DNA of 64,000 nucleotides from Parabacteroides sp. TM07-1AC (GCF_003480915.1 NZ_QUKD01000001.1:186001-250000); one strand, 5' to 3'. Counted from the stretch's first letter, positions 35,001 through 43,538 are shown. Numbers and translations: made by a program. Notes: generated by a model not told the origin, from the letters alone.

Positions 35001-37979
35001 GTAAAGGCAGATGTGACAGGGGATGGTAAAGAATTAGATGGAACTACGATAGTCCCTGACGATGCATTCCTTTCCAGCGATCTGAAGATTTTGGATCTTA
35101 GCGAAAGGACAACAGACGGCGATGATGGCATTCCAACTGTCGGGAAATGGATAACCATAAAGGATATGTATTTCGATTGGTATTTGGGGGAGAAGGATGA
35201 GACAATCATGGATGCGTTGAGTATGTTCCGTAAGTACTATCAAAGTGAGATAGAAATAGACCAGATTAACGGAACGGAAGATTTTACAAATGTTATGGCA
35301 CAGTCTATTAAGGATGCTATTACTGCTGGCAAATTATATCTTTTTCAAAATCAATTATCTCTTAAGGATATTGATGAGAACGTCGACTATTCAACCATTA
35401 CACTGTTTCCGATTGATTTGGCTACAGCTATAAATACAGTCGGTGTTACAACTGACCCAGCAGGTTGGAGACCGGAAGAAGGTAAAGTTTATCAATACTG
35501 CGACGGCCCGTTCCAATTCTCCGTTCGCACTGGCGATCTTATCCCAGCAAGCGTCAACAGCATAATCCGTATTGGCTCTTGGCAGTTGGAAGAGTTGAAA
35601 AATGATAACCAAAAGTATTTGCGTATTCCTGTGTTTAATGCGGTTGGTAAATTAGAGGCAGCTATTAACACGGATGTTGTCTTAGCTGCAATTGATGAGA
35701 AGATAGTAAAGTCTACTTCAAACCCTGTTGTTGCTAAATTAAAGACGTTGGTTGTAAATGCTGAAAATAAAGTAGATGATGCAGATAATATTACTGACGA
35801 CAAAATCAGCAAACTAGACCCTACAAGTAATTATCTCGATTTGGTATTTACAGGTGATGGGGTTAATCAAAAAGTTTTCGAAGAAGGCCATACCTACACC
35901 GTTAAATTCCACTACCAAAAAGTAGGGGCTTCGGGCACTAAGGCTAATGATAAAACAGCCGAACTACACATCAAAGTCGTCCCCAAATACCTGACTTGGA
36001 ATGGCTCTGTAAGCTCCGACTGGAATGACGATGCGAACTGGGAACGTTCTAATCGAACAGATGATCTTTACTTTGACAATGGAGGTCCGCAACCTGATTT
36101 CAAGAAAGCCTTTGCTCCCATGAAAGGTTCCTATGTAACCATGAAGAAAATGGACGAAGGAACTGCGACAGTATTAGGACCTTTAGGCGATAAAAATGGA
36201 TTAGGATTAGGTCAAGAGTTTGTTCTCAATCTAGAGGATAATGACATCCAATACGAAGTAGTGGCAGAAGATCCGTATGTCAATGATGAGTCAACAAACA
36301 GAAGTACAGATATTTGGCATGCTTCAGATCCAAACGACGGCAACCGCTACTACGCCATCTACTACTACGGCAACTGGTGTAAAGAGATCTACTTCAAGCC
36401 CGAAGCCATGTTGCAATACCAGCAACATCTGACATACGACAAAGCCTGGGTAGACTTCGAACTGACACCGGAACGTTGGTATCTGCTCTCTTCCCCATTG
36501 CAAGATGTGGTTTCGGGAGATATGTATTTGCCGGCAACGTCAGGTAAATTATTTGGCAGACAGGAGACGGAGGCGTTTAAAGATATCGAATATGATTATC
36601 AAAATAAAGGCAACGACCGCTTCAACCCGGCCGTCTACCAAAGAACGTGGAATGGTGCGGCTACTAATTATGGTTTCGATATGAATAAGTCTGATCTTAT
36701 CATTCAAGGTGACTGGAGTAACCTGCATAACGATGTATATAAATCATATATACCGGGAACAGGATTCTCTGTCGGTGTACAGTTAAGGAGTGGAGAGATT
36801 CAGGAACCGAATACAAAAACGTTGTTCCGCCTGCCGAAAGCAGATGAGAAATATCAACTGCAAAGTAGTGAAAATACTGGTAGTTATACAGAAGTTACTC
36901 TACCTGATGATATAAAGGAGTTGCAACGTTCAAACAAGTTAGTAGAAATTAAGGGCGATAAGGTAGAAATAACAATACCGACAAGTATAACCCGACAAAC
37001 AACGAATGAAGACTACCACCTAATCGGTAATCCGTTTATGGCAGCATTGGATATGTCTGAGTTCTTAAAAGAGAATACAGACAAGATAGAAAATGTAATT
37101 CGTTTGTTTACTGAAGAAGGGGAAAAGGTATATACCGTTACTGAAGATGGAACTACACTTTCCAACACTCCGGAGCAGATTTTCACTATCGCCCCTTTGC
37201 AAGGTTTCATGGTGAAAAAGACTGGAACTGATGAGGCTACAATCACTTTCAACACCAGCATGACAACCGTCGAGGAGGGTTCCGCCACACTCCGCTCTTT
37301 GCTGGCGGATGCCGAGCCGAAAGCCGCTTTCCCGCAACTGTTCATAACGGCTGAACGTGACGGGCAACAGAGTTCAGCGATGGTTGCCTGTCGCGAAGAG
37401 GTTTCGGTGGGCTATCGGGATGGTGAAGACATCGTTATGATTACGGATCCCGATCGCATGGAAGTGCCGACCGTCTATACATTGGCGGGCAATCGGGCGG
37501 TCATAATCCATTCAACACCGGATATGCACAATATACCATTGGGTATTTACAGTGACAGCAAGGATCCGGTGGTTGTTCGTTTCAGCGGTGTGGAAGCGTT
37601 TAGCGTTCCGGTCTATCTGTATGATGCCGAAACCCAAACGTCGACACTGATCGCATCGAGCAATCAGGAGCTGCCCCTTTCCGGCAACACCCACGGCCGC
37701 TACTTCCTGCGCTCCGACTACGTGCCGACCGACAACGATGTAGTGAAGGCAAAGGGAGCCATATCGATCTACTCGATGATGCCGGGGCAGGTGATTGTTT
37801 CGTCCATCGACCCGCTGACCCGTATTTGGGTCTACAACCTCTCCGGACAGTTGGTTACCAGCCGAAACAACTTGAATACACCGACTGCTTATATAGATGG
37901 ACTGCTCCCCGGTCAAATCTATATCGTAAAGGCTGAGACTGCCAGCCAGGTACAGACGGAGAAAGTGGAAGTCCGATAA
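32025..37979 (+). CDS. Giant (1984 residue) surface adhesin of the fimbrial operon
   Basis: The N-terminus has a signal peptide (LFLLLGMLAVTVWGYG). Residues 30-1300 are beta-rich repeats without a family I recognise, and include the segment DGGDFAIDDIRVYMSQPQ, typical of carbohydrate-binding jellyrolls. About residue 1324 has LTWNGSVSSDWNDDANWE, then RWYLLSSPLQDVVSGDMYLP and YHLIGNPFMAALD, all common in gliding or type IX cargo adhesins. The last 70 residues (IWVYNLSGQLV..., GLLPGQIYIVKAE..., EKVEVR) look like a type IX C-terminal sorting domain. This parallels Porphyromonas Mfa5, a large tip protein with such a domain at the end of the mfa locus, though no vWA domain is evident. Composition alternates between AT-rich and GC-rich blocks. 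Confidence 0.8.
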   Translation: MKHTRIHINKKARSLFLLLGMLAVTVWGYGKDSGTLSTDHVTPFDLAFNNLRNEGDPSSKNKYQGFVHEKEEIIYLAPGDRVMVELCGTGGAQIDDYVRWYVDPNATYLKDIKEYMDVYSPVNKILGNKGEDAMLSPKKDSKSGYDTQSRYLYYKEEDKDEFVTGYLHHTGSSNPQLRYVYLKAPKKFESDEYVIYCDLGKTLKWNEHLHDELTAGTYIANRINLRRKYIIRPAKKMADAIQKYNKGEDLGEEASFFGKYEIHAPIEANYITLRLPHALSNYYTGSGTALKKPEYLYWSFYKNGEETPVYQVKTEYENGYTDGGGVTSEWKQWDGLIKLGSHNVHLRAHVLDVAMNMLKIEDKTTRQTYTVVAALGDENKADTEKEIVTITLNLEPNYKALTEKDFTTANNLYQFRSEEILEKYYKSLGNISFNNNEQGKGEGYNGEKIVDNQRNCILEKSTPLTNKNNMGVVPLQQNYSNYGFGALANNNTNNNDINLSVSGSYQPGRGEYAFMRSIGVDGINGNGQSLKDEVMVDNNGPWYHFTPSEDDTWGRSPFYVYDRRYQVLKEHGFFMYVDADESPDLITLLPIDNADITLCNETQIVVTAWVCNLNRSSSTKKRLISVSEIKETPHQVDGKIEDGEGSIQYPKVAGTDLGFTFKALNQDTNQEEIIYKYYSGEIENNVRTADPNDAQYNNNKGAIPAEWQQIYMSFTIPSKNYTNYKLEVASNCLHTDGGDFAIDDIRVYMSQPQVNSVQENLCDETSSLLIKANYDLLLNNIGLNEQKMNLSESEKIPTWSQQSWELTADGDHGGDPRHYHMYYTVAQKYTPTEQDNKTDNGFISADQKGWVVKYGEDYWRYLFLNYNNEDNYAPNGAEDAFGTAIISVNKWDIPTFEEVEKVKKEMEDRKLQLEDTEIAKKLRTHELAWLDTENDQYVVLGKLAIDYGILTAGHEYYIQLFPHFMTGVERPMPSDKCAISNKFKVEKSHTIYVKADVTGDGKELDGTTIVPDDAFLSSDLKILDLSERTTDGDDGIPTVGKWITIKDMYFDWYLGEKDETIMDALSMFRKYYQSEIEIDQINGTEDFTNVMAQSIKDAITAGKLYLFQNQLSLKDIDENVDYSTITLFPIDLATAINTVGVTTDPAGWRPEEGKVYQYCDGPFQFSVRTGDLIPASVNSIIRIGSWQLEELKNDNQKYLRIPVFNAVGKLEAAINTDVVLAAIDEKIVKSTSNPVVAKLKTLVVNAENKVDDADNITDDKISKLDPTSNYLDLVFTGDGVNQKVFEEGHTYTVKFHYQKVGASGTKANDKTAELHIKVVPKYLTWNGSVSSDWNDDANWERSNRTDDLYFDNGGPQPDFKKAFAPMKGSYVTMKKMDEGTATVLGPLGDKNGLGLGQEFVLNLEDNDIQYEVVAEDPYVNDESTNRSTDIWHASDPNDGNRYYAIYYYGNWCKEIYFKPEAMLQYQQHLTYDKAWVDFELTPERWYLLSSPLQDVVSGDMYLPATSGKLFGRQETEAFKDIEYDYQNKGNDRFNPAVYQRTWNGAATNYGFDMNKSDLIIQGDWSNLHNDVYKSYIPGTGFSVGVQLRSGEIQEPNTKTLFRLPKADEKYQLQSSENTGSYTEVTLPDDIKELQRSNKLVEIKGDKVEITIPTSITRQTTNEDYHLIGNPFMAALDMSEFLKENTDKIENVIRLFTEEGEKVYTVTEDGTTLSNTPEQIFTIAPLQGFMVKKTGTDEATITFNTSMTTVEEGSATLRSLLADAEPKAAFPQLFITAERDGQQSSAMVACREEVSVGYRDGEDIVMITDPDRMEVPTVYTLAGNRAVIIHSTPDMHNIPLGIYSDSKDPVVVRFSGVEAFSVPVYLYDAETQTSTLIASSNQELPLSGNTHGRYFLRSDYVPTDNDVVKAKGAISIYSMMPGQVIVSSIDPLTRIWVYNLSGQLVTSRNNLNTPTAYIDGLLPGQIYIVKAETASQVQTEKVEVR

Positions 37980-38006
37980 CCCCTCTACATCTCTGAATAT
38001 TAGAAA

Positions 38007-38048
38007 AAGCTGTGTTCTACTCTAATGGACACGGCTTCTTTTGTTTTT
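38007..38048 (+). terminator. Intrinsic terminator of the fimbrial operon
   Basis: The arms aagctgtgt and acacggctt (38008-38036) pair around tctactctaatgg, followed by a T-rich tail. Confidence 0.8.
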
Positions 38049-38172
38049 TACTACAAACACGCTTATTTTTCCATTGTAGAAAGCCACATCGATCGTATGA
38101 AGGTTCCGACAATCCGTACCTGTCAGCCAGGGCAGGCAAGGGAATTTATCCTTGCCAGTAAATAATAAAGAT

Positions 38173-38703
38173 ATGTACGAAGAATTAAAAGCCCTTTTCG
38201 GCAAAGAGACTCCATCCGTGAGAAAGTTTCAAAAAATCCTGAACGAGTTGCCACCCGCCCGTCGTCTGTATTATCTTCAATTGGCTTATAAGGCTGCCTT
38301 TTGCGAATGGAACGTGATGAATGTGCGCTACCGTTTGTTTTTGACTCACCTGTTTACCCGTGACTGGCAGCGTACGCTAAACTTTCTGCTGGAAAGTACT
38401 GTGCTCGGCACGTTGCAGTTCGACTTGCAGGAGCCGGAGATCATCCAGCGGTTTATCGGGCAACTGGAGAATCCGGAGTACAGCCCGAATCCTTCTTTTC
38501 TCCATCTTGCCTTTTCGCTGGCGCTGGTTTTTCCTTATCCCTGGTCGATTGGGTATCTGGGTGATAAGTTGCGGACACAAATCCTGACCTCGGAGGATCT
38601 TCTCCGATTGAATAAAGATACGCTTTTGGGTAGTGATCCGGGAGATAAATTCTATCGTGACTATAAAGAAGCAATGAAAAACAGAGACAGGAAACTTCGC
38701 TGA
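38173..38703 (+). CDS. Uncharacterised 176-residue protein
   Basis: I do not recognise this family. It is a soluble, mostly helical protein with an amphipathic N-terminus (MYEELKALFGKETPSVRKFQ), a Trp/Tyr-rich middle (AFCEWNVMNVRYRLFLTH) and a basic C-terminus (YKEAMKNRDRKLR). The start at 38173 is used; an in-frame TTG at 38152 lies in the right arm of a small hairpin (ggcaagg/ccttgcc, 38135-38156) and is less likely. It stands between the fimbrial terminator and the HU-like cassette. Nothing indicates the function. The following 225 bases to 38928 contain no other gene I can support. Confidence 0.65.
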   Translation: MYEELKALFGKETPSVRKFQKILNELPPARRLYYLQLAYKAAFCEWNVMNVRYRLFLTHLFTRDWQRTLNFLLESTVLGTLQFDLQEPEIIQRFIGQLENPEYSPNPSFLHLAFSLALVFPYPWSIGYLGDKLRTQILTSEDLLRLNKDTLLGSDPGDKFYRDYKEAMKNRDRKLR

Positions 38704-38928
38704 AGTATTGGTTGGAAGGAACGGGAACATTGTATAAAATGAATGCAAAAAAACCGGAGATGATGATGCCACGATAATAACAGCAAAGAGTGGATAAGAG
38801 GGGCTATTGTCTGTATGTACAACTATAGCGTGCAGAGTTGTCGTTATTATGGCAGAATCTGTTTTTCTTACTCTTATATATTGTCAGTGTGTCCCGATTA
38901 CGGGCATATAACTACAAATATAGGTATT

Positions 38929-39369
38929 ATGGCAATGAAGTTTAAATTGGTTACCAGAAAAAACATGGGGCCGGATCAGAAAGACATTCCTGAGAAGAAG
39001 TATGCGCAGATGGTGTGTGGCGATTATGTTCCTTTTGAAGATTTTTTGGAGGAAGTAGGCGATAGCACCGGGGTGGGTAGCGCTGGCTCGAAAGCAGTGA
39101 TTGACCGTATGGTGGTGGTTTTGGTTCGTCATCTGCGGCATGGGCGTAGAGTCCAGGTGGGGGAATTGGGGCATTTCCGGTATAACTTCGGTTCGTCGGG
39201 AGTCGAGAAAGAGGATGATTTTGTCACCAGTATGATCCGCGAACCTCGTGTTCGTTTCTATCCGGGGAAAGCATTGCGTGTAGCGAAGAGTCGTACGAGC
39301 TTCGAGAAGATTTCCCTTACTGAAAAAGCTGAAGAAGGGGATGATGACGACAGACCGGTGATCGAGTGA
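38929..39369 (+). CDS. HU-related (HU_rel type) DNA-binding protein
   Basis: This 146-residue protein belongs to the longer histone-like family common in Bacteroidales. It has the opening MAMKFKLVTRKNMG, a central helical part, the DNA-binding segment VQVGELGHFRYNFGSSG and the basic RVRFYPGKALRVAKSR. The tail is acidic (EEGDDDDR). The longer frame from 38815 adds an implausible Cys/Tyr-rich leader, so the ATG at 38929 is chosen. It heads a cassette with a small membrane protein and an endolysin-like gene, an arrangement seen repeatedly in this phylum. A TTGACAG repeat starts right after the stop. Confidence 0.85.
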   Translation: MAMKFKLVTRKNMGPDQKDIPEKKYAQMVCGDYVPFEDFLEEVGDSTGVGSAGSKAVIDRMVVVLVRHLRHGRRVQVGELGHFRYNFGSSGVEKEDDFVTSMIREPRVRFYPGKALRVAKSRTSFEKISLTEKAEEGDDDDRPVIE

Positions 39370-39402
39370 GTTGACAGTTGACAAGTGACAGTTGACAGTT
39401 AA
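39370..39402 (+). repeat. TTGACAG-type direct repeat
   Basis: Three TTGACAG copies and one degenerate copy (gtgacag) are in direct orientation just after the HU-related gene stop. It is one-sided, unlike the hairpin forms at 429-514 and 51622-51694. Confidence 0.75.
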
Positions 39403-39414
39403 AAGACGGAGATT

Positions 39415-39618
39415 ATGAAACGGTTGACGGTTCAGTTGATTATTGCAATCCTGCTCACATTGAGCGGGATTGTTCTTCTCTTCAGCGGATTCTGGATCGA
39501 TCCTCAGGGATTGATCGATAGTAGCGTATTGGTGGCTTTCGGGGAGATCAGTACGTTTGCGGGTGCCCTTTTCGGGGTGGATTATTCCTATAAATTTAAA
39601 ATCAAAAACAATGAATAA
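39415..39618 (+). CDS. Small membrane protein, possibly holin-like
   Basis: This 67-residue protein has two hydrophobic segments (LIIAILLTLSGIVLLFSGFWI and VLVAFGEISTFAGALFGVDY) and a Lys-rich C-terminus (YKFKIKNNE). Size and topology fit a holin, and it precedes an endolysin-type gene with an 8-base overlap. It is a cassette member rather than an evident phage remnant. Function is inferred only. Confidence 0.65.
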   Translation: MKRLTVQLIIAILLTLSGIVLLFSGFWIDPQGLIDSSVLVAFGEISTFAGALFGVDYSYKFKIKNNE

Positions 39619-40495
39619 CACAAATCACAAAACCATGTTGAGCGAACATTTCTCGCTCGAAGAATTTACTTATAGCCGCATCGCTGTGGAGAATGCACTG
39701 GATAATACGCCGCCTGCCGAAGCAAAGTCGGCTTTGCAGCATCTGGTCACCTGTCTGCTGGAGCCTTTACGCCAATTATATAAAGCTCCGATTGCTATCC
39801 TGAGTGGATATCGCAGTGAAACGGTAAACCGTCTGGCGGGTGGTGTTCCTGCGAGCCAGCACCGGAAAGGGGAAGCCGCGGATTGTTATGTTGTCGGAGG
39901 TCCGGAGAAGCTGCTCTCTCTTTTGAAAAGTTCGGGATTGGTTTTCGATCAGGCTATTTTGTATAAGCGGCGTCGTTTCCTGCATCTTTCATTGAAAAAG
40001 GAGGGGAGAAACCGGATGCAGGTGCTGGTTTATATGGTTTGTGTGATTTGTTTGTTTTCGGGGTGCGGCATAAGGAGGAATGTAAAACAATCGGAAAATT
40101 ACAGTCATGAAGATTCGGCTTATTGGGTTTGTAATGACAGCTTATTATTACAAAAACATTCCATTCTGCGTGATTCCTTATCCTGGGAAGTAAAACGAAT
40201 AGAATATCTTCCGCCGGATAGTTCCGGCAGGCAGTATCTGCAAAGTGTCGCTATCGCCCGGCTTCTTCATTCTGGTAGCAGAACGGATAGTCTTACTGCT
40301 CGATCCTCTTCGCAACAATCTTATTCCACACGTATGGTTGAGCAAGTTTATACACAGAAAGATCGCTCTGTAATAAGTCGTAGAGCGATCTTTTGGTTTA
40401 CTGTTAGTGTTTGTCTTCTTATTATGGGGATTATTTATGTCAGAAGAAAGCGATTTCTTTATAATATGTATTGTAACCTTTTCCGGAGAACTTGA
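39611..40495 (+). CDS. M15-type peptidase fused to a lipobox and membrane segment
   Basis: This 294-residue protein starts with a phage-endolysin-like M15A domain (residues 8-135: LSEHFSLEEFTYSRIA, AILSGYRSETVNRLAGG, SQHRKGEAADCYV, RRRFLHLSL), with the His and Asp metal ligands in HRKGEAAD and LHLSL. It then runs on in frame through a lipoprotein-like signal (VCLIC-type segment ending FSGCG), a polar linker and a C-terminal helix (AIFWFTVSVCLLIMGIIYV). The second half resembles spanin-type or membrane lipoproteins encoded separately elsewhere, so this may be a fusion through loss of a stop codon. A peptidoglycan-cleaving role is likely. Confidence 0.75.
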   Translation: MNNTNHKTMLSEHFSLEEFTYSRIAVENALDNTPPAEAKSALQHLVTCLLEPLRQLYKAPIAILSGYRSETVNRLAGGVPASQHRKGEAADCYVVGGPEKLLSLLKSSGLVFDQAILYKRRRFLHLSLKKEGRNRMQVLVYMVCVICLFSGCGIRRNVKQSENYSHEDSAYWVCNDSLLLQKHSILRDSLSWEVKRIEYLPPDSSGRQYLQSVAIARLLHSGSRTDSLTARSSSQQSYSTRMVEQVYTQKDRSVISRRAIFWFTVSVCLLIMGIIYVRRKRFLYNMYCNLFRRT

Positions 40496-40564
40496 GAGAA
40501 CACAATCTGTAATTTGGGTTATATTACCCGTAATTCGTCTACAAATAATCTCTTTGTGACCAGC

Positions 40565-40572
40565 TACTTTTG
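40565..40572 (+). promoter_or_regulatory. -7 promoter element for the DUF3737-patB pair
   Basis: The plus strand reads TACTTTTG, 26 bases before the DUF3737 start. Confidence 0.6.
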
Positions 40573-40598
40573 TAACATGAAAAATAATTAATTGAATT

Positions 40599-41465
40599 AT
40601 GGAAATTATTAAGAACAAAGAGTATGAAGGCGAACGTCCTTTATTTGCTACACACGATTTACAACTGGAAAATGTAACGATTCATACTGGCGAATCTGCT
40701 TTAAAAGAATGCAGTAATATCATTGCGGTAAACTGCCGCTTCGAGGGTAAATATCCCTTTTGGCATAACGATGGTTTTATCGTGAAGAATTGCCTTTTTA
40801 CCGATGGTGCACGCGCTGCCCTGTGGTATTCACGGAACCTGCAAATGAGTGACACTATTGTAGAAGCTCCGAAGATGTTCCGTGATATGGATGGGATCAA
40901 GTTAGAGAATGTGCGACTATCCAATGCGTTGGAAACGCTCTGGCATTGCCGTAACGTAGAACTGAAGAATGTACAGATCGACAAAGCAGATTACCTGTTT
41001 ATGCACGGAGAGAATATCCGTATTGAGAATTACAGTCAGAATGGAAACTATTCATTCCAGTATTGTAAGAATGTAGAAATCCGTAATGCCGTTATCAATT
41101 CGAAAGATGCTTTCTGGAACACTGAAAATGTGACCGTGTATGATTCCGAACTGACCGGTGAATATCTGGGATGGCACTCACATAACCTGCGTCTGGTAAA
41201 TTGCAAGATATCCGGGACACAAGCCCTTTGCTATGCGCATGACCTGGTAATGGAGAACTGTACAATGGCGGATGATGCTGATCTCTGTTTTGAATATAGC
41301 AGTGTGCAGGCAACTATTAATAGCCCTGTACATAGCGTGAAGAATCCGCGTACCGGACGTATCACGGCTGAATATTACAATGAAATCATCATCGATGAAA
41401 ACATCCTGAAGCCGGCAAACTGTGAACTGAGACTGTGGGATAACGTAACTTGCTTCAATCAATGA
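40599..41465 (+). CDS. DUF3737 right-handed beta-helix protein
   Basis: This 288-residue soluble protein is built of short repeated strands of the pattern xNVxIxN or LENVxL (LENVTIHTGESALKECSNI, LKNVQIDKADYLFMHGENI, VTVYDSELTGEYLGWHSHNL), typical of the pentapeptide/beta-helix family DUF3737. No catalytic motif or signal peptide is seen. Its stop overlaps the start of the PatB-type lyase (ATGA). The same pairing is common in Bacteroides, which suggests a shared pathway, but its biochemical role is unknown. Confidence 0.9.
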   Translation: MEIIKNKEYEGERPLFATHDLQLENVTIHTGESALKECSNIIAVNCRFEGKYPFWHNDGFIVKNCLFTDGARAALWYSRNLQMSDTIVEAPKMFRDMDGIKLENVRLSNALETLWHCRNVELKNVQIDKADYLFMHGENIRIENYSQNGNYSFQYCKNVEIRNAVINSKDAFWNTENVTVYDSELTGEYLGWHSHNLRLVNCKISGTQALCYAHDLVMENCTMADDADLCFEYSSVQATINSPVHSVKNPRTGRITAEYYNEIIIDENILKPANCELRLWDNVTCFNQ

Positions 41466-42619
41466 AATACAATTTTGACGAACTGATTCCCCGTCGCAGA
41501 AGTAACTCCTATAAATGGGATACGGCGAAAGAAGAGGATGTCCTGCCCATGTGGGTAGCCGATATGGATTTCCGTACGGCTCCCTGTGTGGTTGATGCAT
41601 TGCGCAGGCGGGTGGAACATGGCATTTTCGGTTATACCAAAGTGCCGGCCGCTTATTATGAAGCTGTAACGAACTGGTTCACGAGACGGCATGGTTGGCT
41701 GATAGAGGAAGACTGGATTATTTATACTTCAGGGGTAGTTCCGGCCTTGTCTGCTGTAATCAAAGCACTCACCCTGCCGGGCGATCGTGTATTGGTACAG
41801 ACACCGGTCTATAATTGCTTTTTCTCCTCTATTCGAAATAACGGTTGCGAAGTGGCCGTCAATCCTCTTCTTTATACCGATGGAACTTACCGGATTGATT
41901 TCGAAGGTTTGGAAAGAGAAGCCTCCGACCCAAAAGTCAAATTATTACTTTTATGTAACCCACATAATCCGGCAGGCAGGGTTTGGACCCGGGAGGAACT
42001 GACGCGTATCGGCGAGATTTGTTTTCGGAATGATGTATTGGTTATCGCCGATGAAATTCATTGTGAATTGGTTTTCCCGGGACATACTTATACGCCTTTC
42101 GCCTCCATTTCGAAAGACTTCCTGATGAATTCCGTTACCTGCATTTCACCGAGTAAGGCATTCAACCTGGCGGGATTACAGATAGCAAACATTATTTCTG
42201 CTAATGAATATGTACGTATGAAAATAGACAAGGCCATCAATGCCAACGAGGTCTGCGATGTGAATCCTTTTGGTGTTGAAGCCTTGATTGCCGCTTACAA
42301 TGAGGGTGCAGAATGGCTGGAAGAACTTAAACAATACCTGCTGGATAATTACAATTATCTGAAAAGTTATTTTGAAAAATATCTTCCCCATTTGAAAGTA
42401 TTACCATTGGAAGGCACTTATCTGGTTTGGGTAGATTGTTCTGCCCTGAAACAATCTTCAGAAGAAATAGTAAAAACTTTGCTGGATAAGGAAAAGCTGT
42501 TGGTAAACGACGGGAATATGTATGGTGAAGCTGGTAAAGATTTCATTCGCATCAATATTGCTTGTCCGAGAGCACTTCTGATCGATGGTTTGGGCAGGCT
42601 TAAGCGTGTACTGAATTAG
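41462..42619 (+). CDS. PatB/MalY-type C-S lyase (PLP-dependent)
   Basis: This 385-residue fold-type I enzyme carries VLPMWVADMDFRTAP, YTSGVVPALSAVIKAL, NPHNPAGRVWTREEL, the cofactor Asp in VIADEIHCELVF and the PLP Lys in CISPSKAFNLAGLQ. It would cleave cystathionine or related C-S substrates to thiol, pyruvate and ammonia. The ATG at 41462 is preferred to the in-frame start at 41450, since it overlaps the DUF3737 stop. The gene ends convergently with the beta-lactamase gene, overlapping by four bases. Confidence 0.9.
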   Translation: MKYNFDELIPRRRSNSYKWDTAKEEDVLPMWVADMDFRTAPCVVDALRRRVEHGIFGYTKVPAAYYEAVTNWFTRRHGWLIEEDWIIYTSGVVPALSAVIKALTLPGDRVLVQTPVYNCFFSSIRNNGCEVAVNPLLYTDGTYRIDFEGLEREASDPKVKLLLLCNPHNPAGRVWTREELTRIGEICFRNDVLVIADEIHCELVFPGHTYTPFASISKDFLMNSVTCISPSKAFNLAGLQIANIISANEYVRMKIDKAINANEVCDVNPFGVEALIAAYNEGAEWLEELKQYLLDNYNYLKSYFEKYLPHLKVLPLEGTYLVWVDCSALKQSSEEIVKTLLDKEKLLVNDGNMYGEAGKDFIRINIACPRALLIDGLGRLKRVLN

Positions 42620-43518
42620 TTATAAGACTCAGTGAAATATTTATAAATCACCTCAGATATAGAGGATATGATCTTTGCATTTGTTTCCATGCTCTCATTC
42701 GAATCTTTGATAAATACAGCAACAGTGTATCTGCTTCCATTCGGGAGCAGAACAAAACCGATATCGTTTGTTCCAATGAATTGTCCCTTTGCATTCAGAT
42801 CGCTGGTACCGGTTTTGTGTCCTATCACTGCGTCAGTTTTTAATAATGGCTGGGGGAGACGGTCTTTTCCGGTTTCACATTCGATCATGATGTTTTTGAG
42901 GAATTCCTGATATTCATCTTTGAATAATGACCGGGTAAGTAGAATTTCTAATAAACGGGCAGCTTCCAACGGTGTACTCCAGTTCAGGTAGCAAGCAGAT
43001 AAATCCTGATGCATATCATCTTCGGTGATTACAATGGAAAATTGCTGTATACCTAATGAACGGATATATTTGTCCGCAACTGAAGGACCACCTATATATT
43101 TGAATAAGACGTCGCAGGCAATATTGTCACTTAGCTGAATAATGTATTTCAACAGTTCGTTGATCGGAAGGGAAATATTACCCTGGGGATATTTATCGCG
43201 TAACGGACTGTAAGTGTTTTCAATTATATCCTCTTTCTCAATCCGTATTGGGGTATCGAGAGGCAGATTATTTTGCTGCAGATAATTGAGTACCGCCAAT
43301 GCCTGATGAAACTTGAATACACTCATCATCGGATACCGGTCTTCATTATTAATGGTAACAGTATCTTTACCATTTAATATGATACCTACACCTATCCGGG
43401 CTTTTTTATCTTTGATAATTTCCTGAATATTGGCTTTTAATTGCTCTGATTGTGCTTGTAAACCAGTTATGTAACAGAGGCTGCAAAGGGCGAGAAGAAT
43501 AATACGTAAGTGTTTCAT
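42616..43518 (-). CDS. Class A beta-lactamase, CfxA/CepA-like (subclass A2)
   Basis: This 300-residue exported enzyme has a signal peptide (MKHLRIILLALCSLCYITGLQAQ). Active-site motifs are Ser66-Val-Phe-Lys69, Ser130-Asp131-Asn132 and Lys235-Thr236-Gly237 (GHKTGTSD). The omega-loop Glu could not be placed with certainty; ITEDDMHQD at 164-172 and LNWSTP at 178-183 lie in that region. It should hydrolyse penicillins or cephalosporins in the periplasm. It lies 20 bases downstream of a membrane-bound winged-helix regulator, in the same orientation and so probably the same transcript. The chromosomal setting and similar base use suggest an intrinsic gene. Confidence 0.9.
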   Translation of the reverse strand: MKHLRIILLALCSLCYITGLQAQSEQLKANIQEIIKDKKARIGVGIILNGKDTVTINNEDRYPMMSVFKFHQALAVLNYLQQNNLPLDTPIRIEKEDIIENTYSPLRDKYPQGNISLPINELLKYIIQLSDNIACDVLFKYIGGPSVADKYIRSLGIQQFSIVITEDDMHQDLSACYLNWSTPLEAARLLEILLTRSLFKDEYQEFLKNIMIECETGKDRLPQPLLKTDAVIGHKTGTSDLNAKGQFIGTNDIGFVLLPNGSRYTVAVFIKDSNESMETNAKIISSISEVIYKYFTESYN

Positions 43519-43538
43519 GAATATAAAATAAATAGCTT

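Noticed and set aside
23891..37979. A complete integrative conjugative element or prophage around the integrase
   Set aside because: No mobilisation, conjugation, phage or attachment-site features were found; the integrase is better explained as a local invertase.
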